Positions 35,287 through 47,010 of a DNA stretch of 64,000 bases are shown here, in pieces. Under the pieces are notes generated by a model. The model had not been told where the DNA came from and made no database searches. It saw only the letters and a list, made by a program, of their open reading frames with translations. How positions within the stretch are numbered: the stretch's first letter is position 1; every line of letters begins with the position of its first letter. The translations under genes were made by a program, and so were the position numbers. Source of the DNA: Thysanoteuthis rhombus (taxonomy: Eukaryota; Mollusca; Cephalopoda; Oegopsida; Thysanoteuthidae); assembly GCA_963457665.1 (NCBI GenBank), contig OY735207.1, positions 55,587,279-55,651,278 on the forward strand, in the 5' to 3' direction.

Positions 35287-35291
<5 letters not shown>
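35277..35291 (+). repeat. (TAA)5 tail / target of the RLE element
   Basis: Five TAA units directly after GATTCC, the inferred 3' end, running into (TA)n. Confidence 0.85.

Positions 35292-35322
<31 letters not shown>
35292..35322. repeat. (TA)n microsatellite
   Basis: About 15 perfect TA units. Confidence 0.95.
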
Positions 35323-35325
<3 letters not shown>

Positions 35326-35468
35326 GGAAGGTTGTTGGTTATCAAATATAGAACATATGTAGATACAGTCAGTGTAGACACAGAAATCAACCGAATGGTG
35401 ACTGCCAGTTTCACGCTTCCACGATCTTCCGACCAAGCATGAAAATGGCAATCACTGTGAAGTGGTAA

Positions 35469-35471
<3 letters not shown>

Positions 35472-35520
<49 letters not shown>

Positions 35521-35542
35521 TCTCTCTCTCTCTCTCTTTCTC
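35472..35542. repeat. (CA)n followed by (TC)n microsatellite
   Basis: A CA run to about 35518 passes into a slightly interrupted TC run. Confidence 0.95.
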
Positions 35543-35649
35543 TGTATTTCTGTATATGTGCACGTGTGTGTGTGTATATATTGTATTTATGTATGAATGA
35601 AAGCAATACATATAAAGGATAGAGGAGAGCAATATACATCAATGATAGA

Positions 35650-35970
35650 CATGTTAAAATCTAAATGTTCGATAAACATAATTTCCGGTACTTATTTGAT
35701 TACATTGACTGTTCAACAACAGCAACAATCACAGCCGAAGCATTCTCCGTTCGTTTCGTTAATTACACACGAGGATTCATATTTATGATGTAATCTCGTA
35801 TCGACTCAATGTCCTTTCTCTTACATTTTTGTTTCGCTGTCTGCGAAATTAAATCGAACGTACAGAAGTAAATAAAGAAATTGAAATGAAAAAAAAAAAA
35901 AGAAAGAAAAGAAAAAGCTAGAAATTCGCCAGGCAGCTGTAAGTACATCGCCCCATTTTTCAATTGATAA
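35650..35970. repeat. Diverged local duplicate, unit A
   Basis: It shares order and sequence with 37005-37490: TTCGATAAACATAATTTCCGG, a CAA-rich stretch, an ATGATGTAATCT-type block, CTGTCTGCGAA, an A-rich run and CAGGCAGCTG. The unit is shorter because its trinucleotide stretch is shorter. Confidence 0.75.
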
Positions 35971-36054
35971 ACTTTAATCTAATCCTTGAACAAACCCTTC
36001 ATTCTTTCCAGAATCCACACTTAATTCTGCCTTCGTTCTTTCCTGTATGCATTG

Positions 36055-36240
36055 TCAGTATTTCTAATCATCATCAGTAGCAGTAGCCGGAGCAGTAGCC
36101 AATATGGATCCACTGCTGGAAAAAGGCCTTTCCTATCTCCTTTCATGACGACTGCGATTACACTAACCTTTGCCATGTCTTACCGGCAAACTTTTCTATC
36201 ACACCCTTCCATCTTATGTCGGGTCTCCCACGGGCTCTAA
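36055..36240 (-). mobile_element. Fragment of a non-LTR retrotransposon 3' end
   Basis: The stretch containing GGATCCACTGCTGG, AAAAGGCCTTTCC, CATGACGAC and TCTCCCACGGGCTCTAAT resembles, in reverse orientation, the 3' region seen in many invertebrate LINE copies with a CACTGCTGGA..AGGCCT signature. It starts near a CATCATCA motif, as expected for a reversed 3' tail. Family assignment is uncertain. Confidence 0.4.
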
Positions 36241-36794
36241 TCGGTTAGTTTGTTTGCTCTCTTCGTATACCCTCTTTATTGCTTACTATCTAACCCATCT
36301 CCACTTTTGTTGCTCAAATATTCGAATAATATATTTCACTCTAGTACTCTCTCTAGATCCATGTTGATTTCTTTTGATGTCTTAGAGCTGTAGTTTCGGA
36401 ACTTAGAAAACTTAACGACCCCGTTCTGCGATGAAAATATCCTAGCGGACTTGTACTCTCAGGAATAATTTTAAAGCAGTAATCAATAAATCCAATCAAT
36501 AAGCAAATAATGGATTACATTTGTTCGAATCCGAATATGTGGTCCGTGTACAATGGTTGTGGTTTCCGATTGTTGAGCTCCATTACCCTGATTTCGAATT
36601 CATGTTCTTAATTCAAGTCTCCATTTACAGATCTCACAAACATAATTTGACGAAATCCCAATTTCAAAACATTTGTCTTAGATTTATTCCTAACATTGCT
36701 CTTTCCATGGTTCTCTCTGCGATTCTAAGTCGTTTTTCAGTTTGCTATTTTATATATACACTGTTTGCATATACACACACATATGCATATCGTT

Positions 36795-36795
<1 letters not shown>

Positions 36796-36862
<67 letters not shown>
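36796..36862. repeat. (TA)n microsatellite
   Basis: About 33 TA units. Confidence 0.95.
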
Positions 36863-36866
<4 letters not shown>

Positions 36867-36877
36867 TATAATTGATA

Positions 36878-36912
36878 ATTGTGTCATCCAGACAGCTGTT
36901 TCGTTGTATTAC
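36878..36912 (-). mobile_element. Short 3' piece of the 300-bp SINE-like family
   Basis: The reverse complement of this stretch (AAACAGCTGTCTGGATGAC core) matches the 3' part of the repeat at 43280-43595 (AAACAGCTGTCCGTGGATGAC). It is adjacent to (TA)n, as at the other copies, and followed by a (TG)n-rich stretch. Confidence 0.5.
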
Positions 36913-37004
36913 AACATGTGTGTATGTGTGTGTGTGTATATGTGCACGCACATGCGTGTGAGTGCGTATGTGAACAAGATATATATAAGAAAGGTAAACA
37001 GGTT

Positions 37005-37490
37005 GAAACACAAATATTCGATAAACATAATTTCCGGTTTTTATTTGATTCCATTGTCTGTTTTGCAAAAACAACACCACCATCACCATCACCAACATCA
37101 CCACCATCACCACCATGACGACGACGACCACCACCACCAACAACAACAACAACAACGACAACGACAAAAGGCAGAATTCCACTTTTGGCTTCTTAATTAA
37201 ATATACTATAATAGGTTCTATCTTCATGATGCAATCTGGTACAATCTAAACTCGTATATCGACTCAGCATCTCCTTCTCTCGCATTATTGTTTCCCTGTC
37301 TGCGAAGTGAAATCAAGCTAAAACATAGATGAAGAAAGGAATAAGAAAAAAAAAATGGAAAAATAAAAACAAAAAACAACAACCCTAAAACAAACGAGCA
37401 AACAAACAACAACAACAAAAAAAAAAAACCCACAGAAAGTATCCAGGCAGCTGCAAATAGATTATATTCAATTGTTCAACGTATAAATAA
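37005..37490. repeat. Diverged local duplicate, unit B
   Basis: Partner of 35650-35970. It contains an expanded CAC/GAC/CAA trinucleotide stretch at about 37073-37165. Open frames through this stretch on both strands are low-complexity only. Confidence 0.75.
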
Positions 37491-37965
37491 AACTGACTTC
37501 TGCATTGCTTACGCTTCAATCTTTATCTGAAAAGATCAATATTTTAAAGCCTTATTGGTCGCTGCTTTTTCTCAGCGATTATTTTACAAACTGTTTAATT
37601 CTGCTATTCGGAATTTATAAATACTACATATAACTACAAAGTATAAAAGCTATATTTGCTTTTATGTAAGCACAAAGGGATTCTCCGCTTATCACGTTAT
37701 CAATATACATCAAAATAAAATGCTCTTTTGATTTTGACTTTATTGAAAAATCTTTGTTCACACAGAGTTGTTTTAAAACGTTTGTGGAATAGCTTAATTA
37801 TACGAAAAACATTTTTCGACGCATTTATGCGAAACTGTTTTGTTCTTGTCGGATAATACAGAATCACTTTGTGCAGATTACGTAACAAATGCATGTTTAA
37901 ATGGTTAGTTCTGGTTTATCACTCAATAGAATCCGTTGTATGAACTACATCATTTGGCCTTATGC
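37491..37965. other. AT-rich spacer
   Basis: No gene, repeat family or RNA recognised. Confidence 0.3.
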
Positions 37966-39603
37966 CGTGTTTGGGGTAATCAATTAAAAAATTGGAAAGG
38001 GTGTTGATCAATAAGAAAGGTATTTTTTCACCTTTCGGGAGTTGTGATCATTATAAAACACTGGATTTCCAAGAATGCATACATGAATGCTGCCGGACAA
38101 AAAACAAGGGATCAATTGAGTATTAACATCCATTGCAAATTGAACCCTCTTCAAAAACCCATTAATGAGGAGGAGAGTCAAAAAGTAAACAAAAAATTAT
38201 TTTTGTAGACATGATAAGGAATAAATATTCAAATTTCAGTCTTTTAGCTCCATTGGAGCATACATACATACAAAGCCAGCCAAACTGACTTGAAAACCGA
38301 AGAAGACTCTAAGTCAGTCAGAGCATGCCTGTTTTCGTTTAATGGCCAATATAAAGCTAGCATTATATAGAAAAGTTAATTTTTTTTAGATTACCAAGAA
38401 CCATCGATCCAAATAATTTCAAGCTCGGTTCTATGATGCCTAGTGCACTGATTAATATATCTAGAGAATATCAATTTCATACAATAGCCAGTTGTTGAGT
38501 AATTGCGATGCTCACTCACAAACACATAATATATTTCTTCAATTATAGTGGTATGATAAACCTGCAGGTGAGATATCAGGTAACTCTGAAGGACCCTACA
38601 ATACTTCATATTCAAATTATGTAAGCTTGGGCACGGTCAGCTGAAAAATGTGAAGTCTTGCGCTGTCATGGGGTATTTCATTCACGTTCTGGAAGACCCA
38701 TTTCTCCAAATTTTTAATCTTTCCAAAAAGAGATCAAGCCGTAGCTCATGGTTCGTTGGCCACTGTCGTCGATATTTAGAAATGACTAGGGACTCTTTCA
38801 AAGATTTTTATTGATATTTACACCTGAATCCATTGAATCACTACTGAACTGTTTGCGCTGTTGTGGGGTTCACTCCTAATTCATTATCAAAGGCTTGAGC
38901 TAAATTTTATTCTTGATTTGAAAATTTGTCCAATCTCTTGAGTAACTGCCATTGCTGTTGAGGGCTCAAAAGCCACAGATACTAACATATTTGAAACTGT
39001 AAACCGTCACAAAAACTGTCAACAAAGGGTTATCCAGTTTACAAACTGTTTGGTCTGTCTGTCTGTCTGTTTGGTTGGGTATTTAAATGTATCCCACGTA
39101 CAAGCCACACCAATGGAGTTTCGGGGCTGAAAATGTAAACATTTGCTCGTTATGATGCTTAGAAAAAAACACTTTTTTCGTTTTTTACCTCCACCAATAG
39201 ATTTTTATTGGGGTTCAAATTGCAATGCCAAATTGGTCTTAGGTCTGTGTCCAGCAGCAATCAAGCTCATTTCTTCAGTTTCCAAGTCAGTCCAGCTGGC
39301 TAAATAACTGTATTACGTGTACAGGTCGCACATGAGGACAGAAATTTTAAACATTCATTCCTTATTATGTCCACAAAAAACTTTTTTCGAAATCCTCCCC
39401 CTAAATACTGTTTTAGCGGGGGTCAATTTGCAATGTAATTTTTATGCAAAACTGATCCCCAGTTTACGTCCGCTTGACTTCTTTTTAAAGATTCATACGT
39501 TTATAGTGATCACTGACGCCCCCAAATGCAAGGAAAGTAGCTCATTCCTCGATCAATCTTTTTTCCCAATTTTTTAACTGATCACTCCCAACACAACATG
39601 TTT
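37966..39603 (-). mobile_element. Degenerate mariner-like DNA transposon with long inverted repeats
   Basis: The segment at 37966-38310 is the diverged inverted copy of 39270-39603. Both ends carry a TTGGGGTGATCAATTAAAA-like terminus, and inner parts share a CAATTTGCAATG core and a CCAAGTCAG/CAAGTCAG block. Between them, minus-strand sequence reads an ELGVNPTTAQTVQ-like helix-turn-helix piece and later an HDSARLH-like piece, suggestive of a broken Tc1/mariner-type transposase. A further internal repeat of the terminus lies at about 39100-39260. No intact ORF remains. Confidence 0.45.
38630..38960 (-). pseudogene. Transposase remnant (mariner-like)
   Basis: The reverse strand contains a short helix-turn-helix-like peptide (LGVNPTTAQTVQ) shared in a better form with the repeat at 51420-51945 (LGVNTTTVRTVQ). 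Stops and frameshifts are frequent. Assignment rests on short matches only. Confidence 0.35.
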
Positions 39604-40918
39604 CTAAAGATCACGTGACAGTTTCTTATTGAGCGACAATCACTTTTTACATTGAAACTGAAAAAAAAAATCCAATAACCTTAGTAAATTTTCAATTATC
39701 TGCAATCTTTCCGTGATTTAAAAACGTGACATTTCATTTGTGAAAACCTAATATCTTGGTGAAATCTTTCGACCTGTTCATAAGTCCTTCATATTTCTAT
39801 CGGAGAAAAATCCATTCAGCATCCCAGTGTTCCATAAATCATATTAAAATTTCTCTGTCAGCTGTTCGTAATTCTCTTTTTAATTTATTTTTTTTATAAT
39901 CTTTAATTTTTTTTTGTCCCTCAACACATTTTTCAACCACTTCCCTAAACGCCCGCCAAGCGTTTCCTTCCTTTCATGTCTTTTTTCCCCCCACAGATCT
40001 CCATGAGAGGGGCATCTGGTGAACATCTGGTCTGGCTGAGGTACCTCCTTCGAATTTTGTTTTTGACAGATGTATAAACACTGGAATGTGTTTTTAAGCT
40101 TCCCTCTTTCTGTGTTCAGTGTTTTCATTAACTGTTCAACATGCACAAGTTGGGTTTACAGTAAAGACATGGCGACTCTCTCGTAGGAGATATTCATTAG
40201 GCTTAGTATGACACAAGGACCCGAGTATAGAGCACCTAATGAAGAGAGAACTCGTTACGCTAGTTATGGTACACAAGAAAAACTTGTTAACCATTACCGC
40301 CAAAACATTGAAGCATCCTGAACGTCTTTCTAAAACAGTACTCAATATTGGTAGCTTAGTGCAAAACATATACTGAAGACAAATAAAATAACAGACTTTC
40401 TAGATCTTAAATTTATACCAGTTTTGTTAATTCAGCGCGTGTGTAAAAATGCGTTGGTTAGCGCAGGCGTGCTTAAACGTTCTCACCATTGTTTATGTAT
40501 TTTTGACCATTTTAAGCATCCTTGAGGTGTTTTATGCCATTTCGGCGTTTTTTTGGCGACCTTTTCTTCATATCTAGCGATTTTTAGTGGTCAAACTAGC
40601 GAGAAAATAATTTATGAGTTGGCAACATTGCTTATGGCATCTATATTTCATGTTCTTGATAATGGTCAGAGACTGGTTGAAAGTATCTTGACTCATAATT
40701 AGGAACACATTTCACTTGACCCATATTTTTGTTACTTTGAAGGAAAACGCGAGAAATTCGGTATAAAATCGATGAAACAATCCTTGTCAGTCGACTTAAC
40801 CAAATCCTACGTCTAGATAGATATATGAATATACATATATACAAACTTGACAGGTAGCGAAAATGATCTGGAGATAGATTGATTTATTTTGTATTATTTA
40901 CCCCCAAGCAGATATACA
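39604..40918. other. AT-rich spacer
   Basis: No recognised gene. Open frames of 67-88 codons on the minus strand (for example 40136-40369) have no domain I recognise and look like chance. Confidence 0.3.
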
Positions 40919-40941
40919 ACACACACACACACGTACGTACA

Positions 40942-40980
<39 letters not shown>
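40919..40980. repeat. (CA)n microsatellite with ACGT interruptions
   Basis: The CA run is interrupted near 40932-40946 by GTACGTACACGTA. Confidence 0.95.
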
Positions 40981-40984
<4 letters not shown>

Positions 40985-41504
40985 CTTTCAATAAATATGA
41001 CAGACAATCTTTTGTGATCATTTCTTCTTTTAATACAAGTGAACAGATCTTTGGTCTCGACGACTATAAATCTTGCTTAAGAGATAAAGCGCTTTCGGTA
41101 GCTTCATTCGCCATTTACATTACTAGGCTAGAGAAGTATTCCTCACTACGAGGGAGGGAAGATTTGAACCTTGTTTAATATTCTCATTATTCAATTTTCA
41201 CCGTTAGGTGCTATTTATTTTTTGTTCGTTGCTATCGGTATTTCAGTGATGCCATTCGGTGGTGTGTGAGCTTTAGTGATTTTTCTTTTCGTTTGGAGGC
41301 TTTATTTCAATTATCAAATGTATCCAAGTAATTAATTAAAAGCGCTTATCTTTTGGGTAATATTTATTTTCATTGAAACCGTGAATATCCGTTCATTGGT
41401 ATGGAAAAAAAAAAAGAAAAAGATTACAAAAATATCAAAAACATGCTCCATTGTCTGTCCTTTTTAATGAAAGATGAATCAAAGAAAACTCACCAAAGTA
41501 AATA
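40981..41504. other. AT-rich spacer
   Basis: No gene or repeat family recognised; one short A run at about 41404-41420. Confidence 0.3.
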
Positions 41505-41819
<315 letters not shown>

Positions 41820-42249
41820 AATAATCTGAAGTATCCAAAGGAAAAAAGAAGACGCTTTCAATTTTGGACAACTAAAAAATAGATTCCCGAGACATCAGTA
41901 CAATAATATAAAAACTTTGGAAGAACAGAAAGCCTGGATGATTGAGTGTCTTAATCGGATTTGGTTTTAACCAGCGAATCAATCATCTTCATTATTCAAG
42001 ATTATCACAAAAAAACTTAAATACCTTCTTCTCTAAGAATTTCAATTCTAATCTTGCATTTCTCTTGGTTTCACTAATAGAAAAACTGCCAACAAATTGA
42101 GGCGGAGATTTTATTCCGGATTTATTTGATTTGTTTAGTGTAAGTAGAAAAGAAAGAAAACAAAAAGGAAAGAGGATATAACGATAACTGGCTATCACAG
42201 TCAATAATTGAACGACCGTAGCGTCAAAATTTGAAGATGAAGTAAATGA

Positions 42250-42945
42250 AGGGAGCAAGGAGGTCGGCCTTCAGAAGAACTTCAGTAAAACAAAGGTCGT
42301 GCGCAACAATCACATCGGGGATAAACACACAATAATCAAAACTGAAAACGCAAAAGTGGAGAGAGAAGATAACAACATCTACGTAAGACAACAAATCTCC
42401 ATGAAATACTCAAAATCAAGCAAAGAATCATTCTAGGGATTTAAGCTTTCAGCAGAGTAAGCTCAACCTTCACAAACAAAAGAAAAATCCCATGTCCTAA
42501 AAAGAAGAGTTTACTACGTATTCAGTCTCCTGACAGTCACCTATGGAGCTGAAACATGGACCCTAACAAAGAAACTGACCCTCAAAGTGAGAAGCATACA
42601 ACGTGCGCATGGAAAAATCATGCCCAACCTGACATGGGGAGATCACTAGACAGCACAGTATATTTGGAAGAACACTGGGGCCTAAGACATCATCGGAACC
42701 CCCAGAAAACTCAAATGGCAATGGGCTGGTCATGTTGCAAGAGAGAAAGACAACTGATGGACATCACGACATACATCCCAGAAGATCACAAGCATAATTG
42801 AAGCCGATAGAATACAAAATGGAAAGACAAACTAGACAAGTTCAGAAAGTACTGGCTCCACAACGCTCATGATAGAGAGGTATGTCGAACCCCAGGGAAG
42901 GTCTACATACAATGAGAGACGTTCAAAGACTGATGATGATGAAAG
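42250..42945 (+). mobile_element. RTE-type LINE 3' fragment
   Basis: Broken frames read YGAETWTLTKK and LKWQWAGHVAR, the hallmark C-terminal motifs of RTE-type endonuclease-reverse transcriptases. The upstream piece NFSKTKVV matches NLSETKVM in the minus-strand copy at 51955-54400. It ends at GATGATGATGA near 42930-42942, typical of RTE tails. Stops show it is inactive. Confidence 0.8.
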
Positions 42946-43279
42946 AAAATTCCAATGGAGAAGCAATATGGTCAGAATAAATCCTATTTGTGATAGATCT
43001 TCAAGGTCTGTTTATGATATCTATTTATAGCTATTGTTCACCAGTGGTAATTATCTGAAATGAAGCAAAAAATGATGCTAATAACCCCCGTCAAAATAAG
43101 GCTTCCAAATTATCAGAAAAGCTTCTTTTTTTGAAAGAAAAGACTAGTTAACTCTGATCATCTTGCCAATTTAGGACCGGATTGTGCACCTGTTCTTCTC
43201 TCACGGACATTCTGCTCCACGAAGAGCACATGAAAGCGCCCTCCTTAGGAGCCCCGTACTCGTTCGAGTGACAGCAATT

Positions 43280-43595
43280 CATATATATGTAATTCAGGGT
43301 TGAGCACTCTTTAAGTGAGGTAACTCATCCATAGTAAGCTTATGCAATGCTCTTCCATTGGAATAGAGCACTCTGTTGGATGGGGAATCTATACGTATAT
43401 AAACATATCATTTGAATACAACTTTACTGACCGTCCAGTTCCGTAGCTCAGAGGTAGGATATCGACCTCCCGGTCTGAAGCGAAGGTTTCAATCCTGGTA
43501 CTGGATGGCATAATGGAAAGTCTACAGCCGCACTGAAGAGATGTAATACATCGAAACAGCTGTCCGTGGATGACACAATAATATATTTATATATA
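43280..43595 (+). mobile_element. tRNA-related SINE-like repeat, copy 1
   Basis: Shares about 300 bp with 56155-56455. Its middle holds a pol III A box (TAGCTCAGAGG, 43444-43454) and a B-box-like GGTTTCAATCC (43485-43495) inside a 74-nt tRNA-like unit whose ends GTCCAGT (43433-43439) and ACTGGAT (43500-43506) can pair as an acceptor stem. The upstream part has an imperfect hairpin (CAATGCTCTTCC ... GGAATAGAGCA). The 3' end passes into a TA-rich run. Confidence 0.65.
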
Positions 43596-44870
43596 TACAA
43601 TCCACTTTCTGAAACTTTAAGGGACGGAACTGACGTAGTAAAAATTGGACTTTTAATGATCTGATGACGTAGTGAAAATGCTCAATTTAAAGAATATTAA
43701 AAGTATTAAAAGAAGAGTTGATGAATACATGTCTTTTGGTCTACAGAAAGCTATTGTCCAAGATGGTTGTGCTGCAGATATTTATTATTCAAGTATATCG
43801 TGTACGCTGTATTTTCCGGCGGCAAGGTTAAACTAGTGATATATAACAAAGCGGTGTTTCACATGCCCTTTCATAGAGCATATATTCTATCTGCGTCCCC
43901 CAACGCCCGTATAGGGAGTTAAAAATGATACATTGAAAAATATCATCTGTTTTATTTGCTTCTAGCTTCCGACGATATTCTTTCCTCACCTTTGACACCA
44001 ATCACACCTAACTGTCCATTCAACTTCCAACGCCTCCACACCGTCCAATTATTTAGAGCGACTCCTGGCCCTTACTTACCAACGCCTCCCAATGATCTCT
44101 TGCCCACCAATGTTCCAGCCCCTCCATGAGAGTAGTAGCGCCAACCTTGAGAATCACTGAAACGAAGACTGCAAACCAAAGGTTCCCGACTTTTTTGACG
44201 TGTTTTCTCCCGGCAGCTTTTCGAAATTAGGTCTACCCCGTTTCGTTATTTGAGTTCACACCCCTAATCTAACAAAGCAATCAGCGATGGGGAAATTTGA
44301 AAAAATTCTGTTTTTAACATTATTATTTCAAGTCCAAAAAAAAACAAACAAAAAAACAATGATAATAGCACATGGCAATGCTTTTTATTGGATTATTATA
44401 AAAACAATAAGGACCAGTCCAGAATCAGCAAATCTACCCCAGGTTTGGTAACACCCACCGTAAATGTTTTGTTTGTTCGTTTCAATATCAACAATTCTGT
44501 AGCTTCATTGATACCTTTCTCTCAGCTGTAGAATATCAGACTCTGAGAATATTCTCAGTCTGAGAAGTTTTCTGGTTTTTATTGATTTCTCGGGAATGTA
44601 ATTAGCAGGCAGCATCTTGTCCAAGTTTAAAGAAACCTGAATGTCACTGAGTATCTCAGCGGCAAGTGGAGATGAATAGACATCTTTCAGACTCTCAATT
44701 GAAATGGAGTTTTTTCGGAATGAAAAATTGATTTACAAACCAAACAATACAATTTATCTTCAATATTTTACTTTACATGTATGTACTACCCGTCAAAAAT
44801 AAGTTTAGAAAAAATGTTATCATTGGATAGGATCAATATTTCTGAATATTTCTATTTTAAAACATCGTTT

Positions 44871-44872
<2 letters not shown>
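43596..44872. other. Spacer with no recognised gene
   Basis: Mixed unique sequence; short A runs near 44335-44360. Nothing else supported. Confidence 0.3.

Positions 44873-44942
<70 letters not shown>
44873..44942. repeat. (TA)n microsatellite
   Basis: About 34 TA units. Confidence 0.95.
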
Positions 44943-44944
<2 letters not shown>

Positions 44945-45070
44945 GTTTTGGATCTTCAGCTACTACATTCATACACTGACACAAAGCTTCGACCATTAGT
45001 CACATAGGTTCACTGTCTTCCTCTCTCCAAAGCTGATGTCTCCTAGACCTGAACAGACTGACATACTTAC

Positions 45071-45118
45071 CAAAAAAAAAAAAAAAAAAAAAATAAATAA
45101 ATAAATAAAAATAAAAAA
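45071..45118. repeat. Poly-A with (AAAT)n
   Basis: A run of about 23 A followed by AAAT units; possibly the tail of an unidentified retroposed sequence on its left. Confidence 0.8.
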
Positions 45119-45484
45119 TCAACCAATCAGATATGGGCCATACTGGGCATGCATGAACATACACTCTCCTGTGGGATTGCTCAGTCGGCTGGGGATCGCA
45201 ATCAACTAATCGTGTGTTCTGTGTCGCTGCTGCATTCACAATGGCCAAGATGAACATACTTCATGGTTGGTGCAGTTTTTTTGTTTTTTTTTTGCAAAGC
45301 ATTGTATCAGCCAGGTCTCCCCCCCCATCAACTCCCACTTGCCAGATTTGGCTCCCTGTGACTTTTGACTCACCGGCAATTAAAGAGAGGAGATCTCAAA
45401 CCATGTTTAGAATTAAGGAGAACACATCAAGACATCAGATGATAATCACTAGATAGGTTTTTCATATTTTACCGGTCATGTTCT

Positions 45485-45655
45485 CCCATGCGATCTCTAG
45501 GGATCCGCGCTGTGAATCATGATGTCCAGGGGTTATCCAACAAAACCAGCCTATTACCATTTGAGCTTTCTGATGAATTCTGTGATATTTCTGACTTCTT
45601 GTGATCTCTCCAACTGATGTTGAGTATGGTTACTTTTATTTCCTGTTGTACTGTG
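45485..45655 (-). mobile_element. RTE-type LINE fragment, inverted partner
   Basis: Its reverse complement matches the adjacent plus-strand fragment (TTGGAGAGATCACAAG, AAGCTCAAATGGTAATAGGCTGG, CCTAGAGATCGCATG). It joins the plus fragment nearly head to head. Confidence 0.6.
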
Positions 45656-46060
45656 AGACAGACCTGCAAACTGAGAAGATCACAACGCGCGCATGAGAGA
45701 ATCATGCTCAACTTCACATGGAGAGATTACAAGGCAGCACAATAAATCAGGGAGAAAATAGGAATCCGAGACATCATTGAATCTACTAGAAATCTGAAAT
45801 GGCAATGGGCCGGTCATGTTGCAAGAATAGCAGAGAACCGATGGACACCATGACTCACAAAATGGATCTCTAGAGATCACATGTGGAACCAAAGCCGACA
45901 GAATACAAGATGGAGAGATGAACTAGACAAATTCAGAAAATACTGGCTCTGCGACGCCTGAGATTGAGAAACGTAGTGGATCTTGGGAAAGGTATACGTC
46001 CATCGACGGACGATAAAAGATTGATGATGATGATGATGATGATAATGATGATGGACTGTG
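45656..46060 (+). mobile_element. RTE-type LINE 3' fragment
   Basis: Contains the LKWQWAGHVAR coding remnant, DKFRKYWL, and a terminal GATGATGATGATGATGAT run at about 46021-46053. Confidence 0.75.
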
Positions 46061-46655
46061 ATTCGATTTATTCTGTCAATTCTCCGTTGCAGCGAAAATT
46101 TTCTTATCAAAAAACTCTCAGATTTTTTTTTCTTTCTCTCTTTTTCTTTCTTTTTTTTTGATCAAGCTCAATTCCATCGAATCTCCTTCTGATGTTCGGA
46201 GCGTTAAGCTGTTCATTTATTAAATTTTCACGCCTCCTCCCTCGTTTCATTTTCTGGAGAAGAATTTCTCAATTGAAATCTTTACAAGGTTAAAAACCAG
46301 GAGAGAAAACATTTATAGAAAACAACGAATACACACTTGAAAACAAATGTCGAGATTTCAGATAAACATCTATCAAATTGGTCCCAATGCTAAATATCGA
46401 TTTGCAGGGTTTTTTTTTTCTCAAGCGCTTAATGGAATTCTTTGATTCCTAGGATTTGGCAAAGATGGATATCTTGGTCAATATTATTCAATTTTGCTAC
46501 TATTTGCTTTTATCTCTTTTGTTGGAGCTTTTATCGCAACTAGACCTGACGAAAAGCATCAACAATTGAGATGAAGGCAAATAGTAGCATAAATGATTTA
46601 CAATACTTTATGTAATAAAATGAATAAAACAGGTCTGCTTAGTCACTCAACTGAA
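46061..46655. other. AT-rich spacer
   Basis: T-rich runs near 46123-46160; no gene recognised. Confidence 0.3.
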
Positions 46656-47010
46656 ACCGTATTTTAGGTGATCAATTAAAAAAAATGAAAAAAAGAGTGA
46701 TCACTGAATAAGTTACATCTCTCGTCTTTTGCTGGGCTGAGATCACTAAAAATTTCCAAGTAAAAAAAAAACCGAAAGCAATCTGACAGAAGATAAAGAT
46801 CAATTAAGCATGAATTTACATTGCAAATTGAACACCAAGCTAAAAAAAAAAAAATTATCGAGGGGCGCTATTTTCACAACACAAACTTTTTAGTACGTAA
46901 AATAAGAGTAAATGTTGAAATTTTCAACCCTCTAGCTCCAATGGAGCGGCCAGCACGTGTAAAACATACAACAAGACAGTCTGACGTAACGACTTGAAAA
47001 CCGAAGAAAC
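46656..47010. repeat. Solo inverted-repeat end of the mariner-like family (left orientation)
   Basis: Starts TAGGTGATCAATTAAAA and shares the GCAAATTGAAC core, the AGCTCCAATGGAGC palindrome and GACTTGAAAACCGAAGAA with 37966-38330. Confidence 0.6.

Larger units (their letters stand above)
30242..35291 (+). mobile_element. RLE-type non-LTR retrotransposon (R4/Dong-like), apparently full length
   Basis: A single long ORF has the order Myb-like domain, reverse transcriptase, CCHC, restriction-like endonuclease, which is typical of RLE-type elements. It is flanked by TAA repeats at both ends, and its 3' end passes directly into (TAA)5. Bombyx Dong is known to insert into TAA repeats, so a R4/Dong-like placement is favoured. 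The exact 5' end between 30242 and about 30300 cannot be fixed. The leader is long (about 1.3 kb) and holds two tandem-repeat blocks. Confidence 0.75.

Noticed and set aside
43433-43506. A functional tRNA gene
   Set aside because: The length and acceptor pairing fit, but the T arm and anticodon arm do not form standard stems, and the unit lies inside a dispersed repeat.
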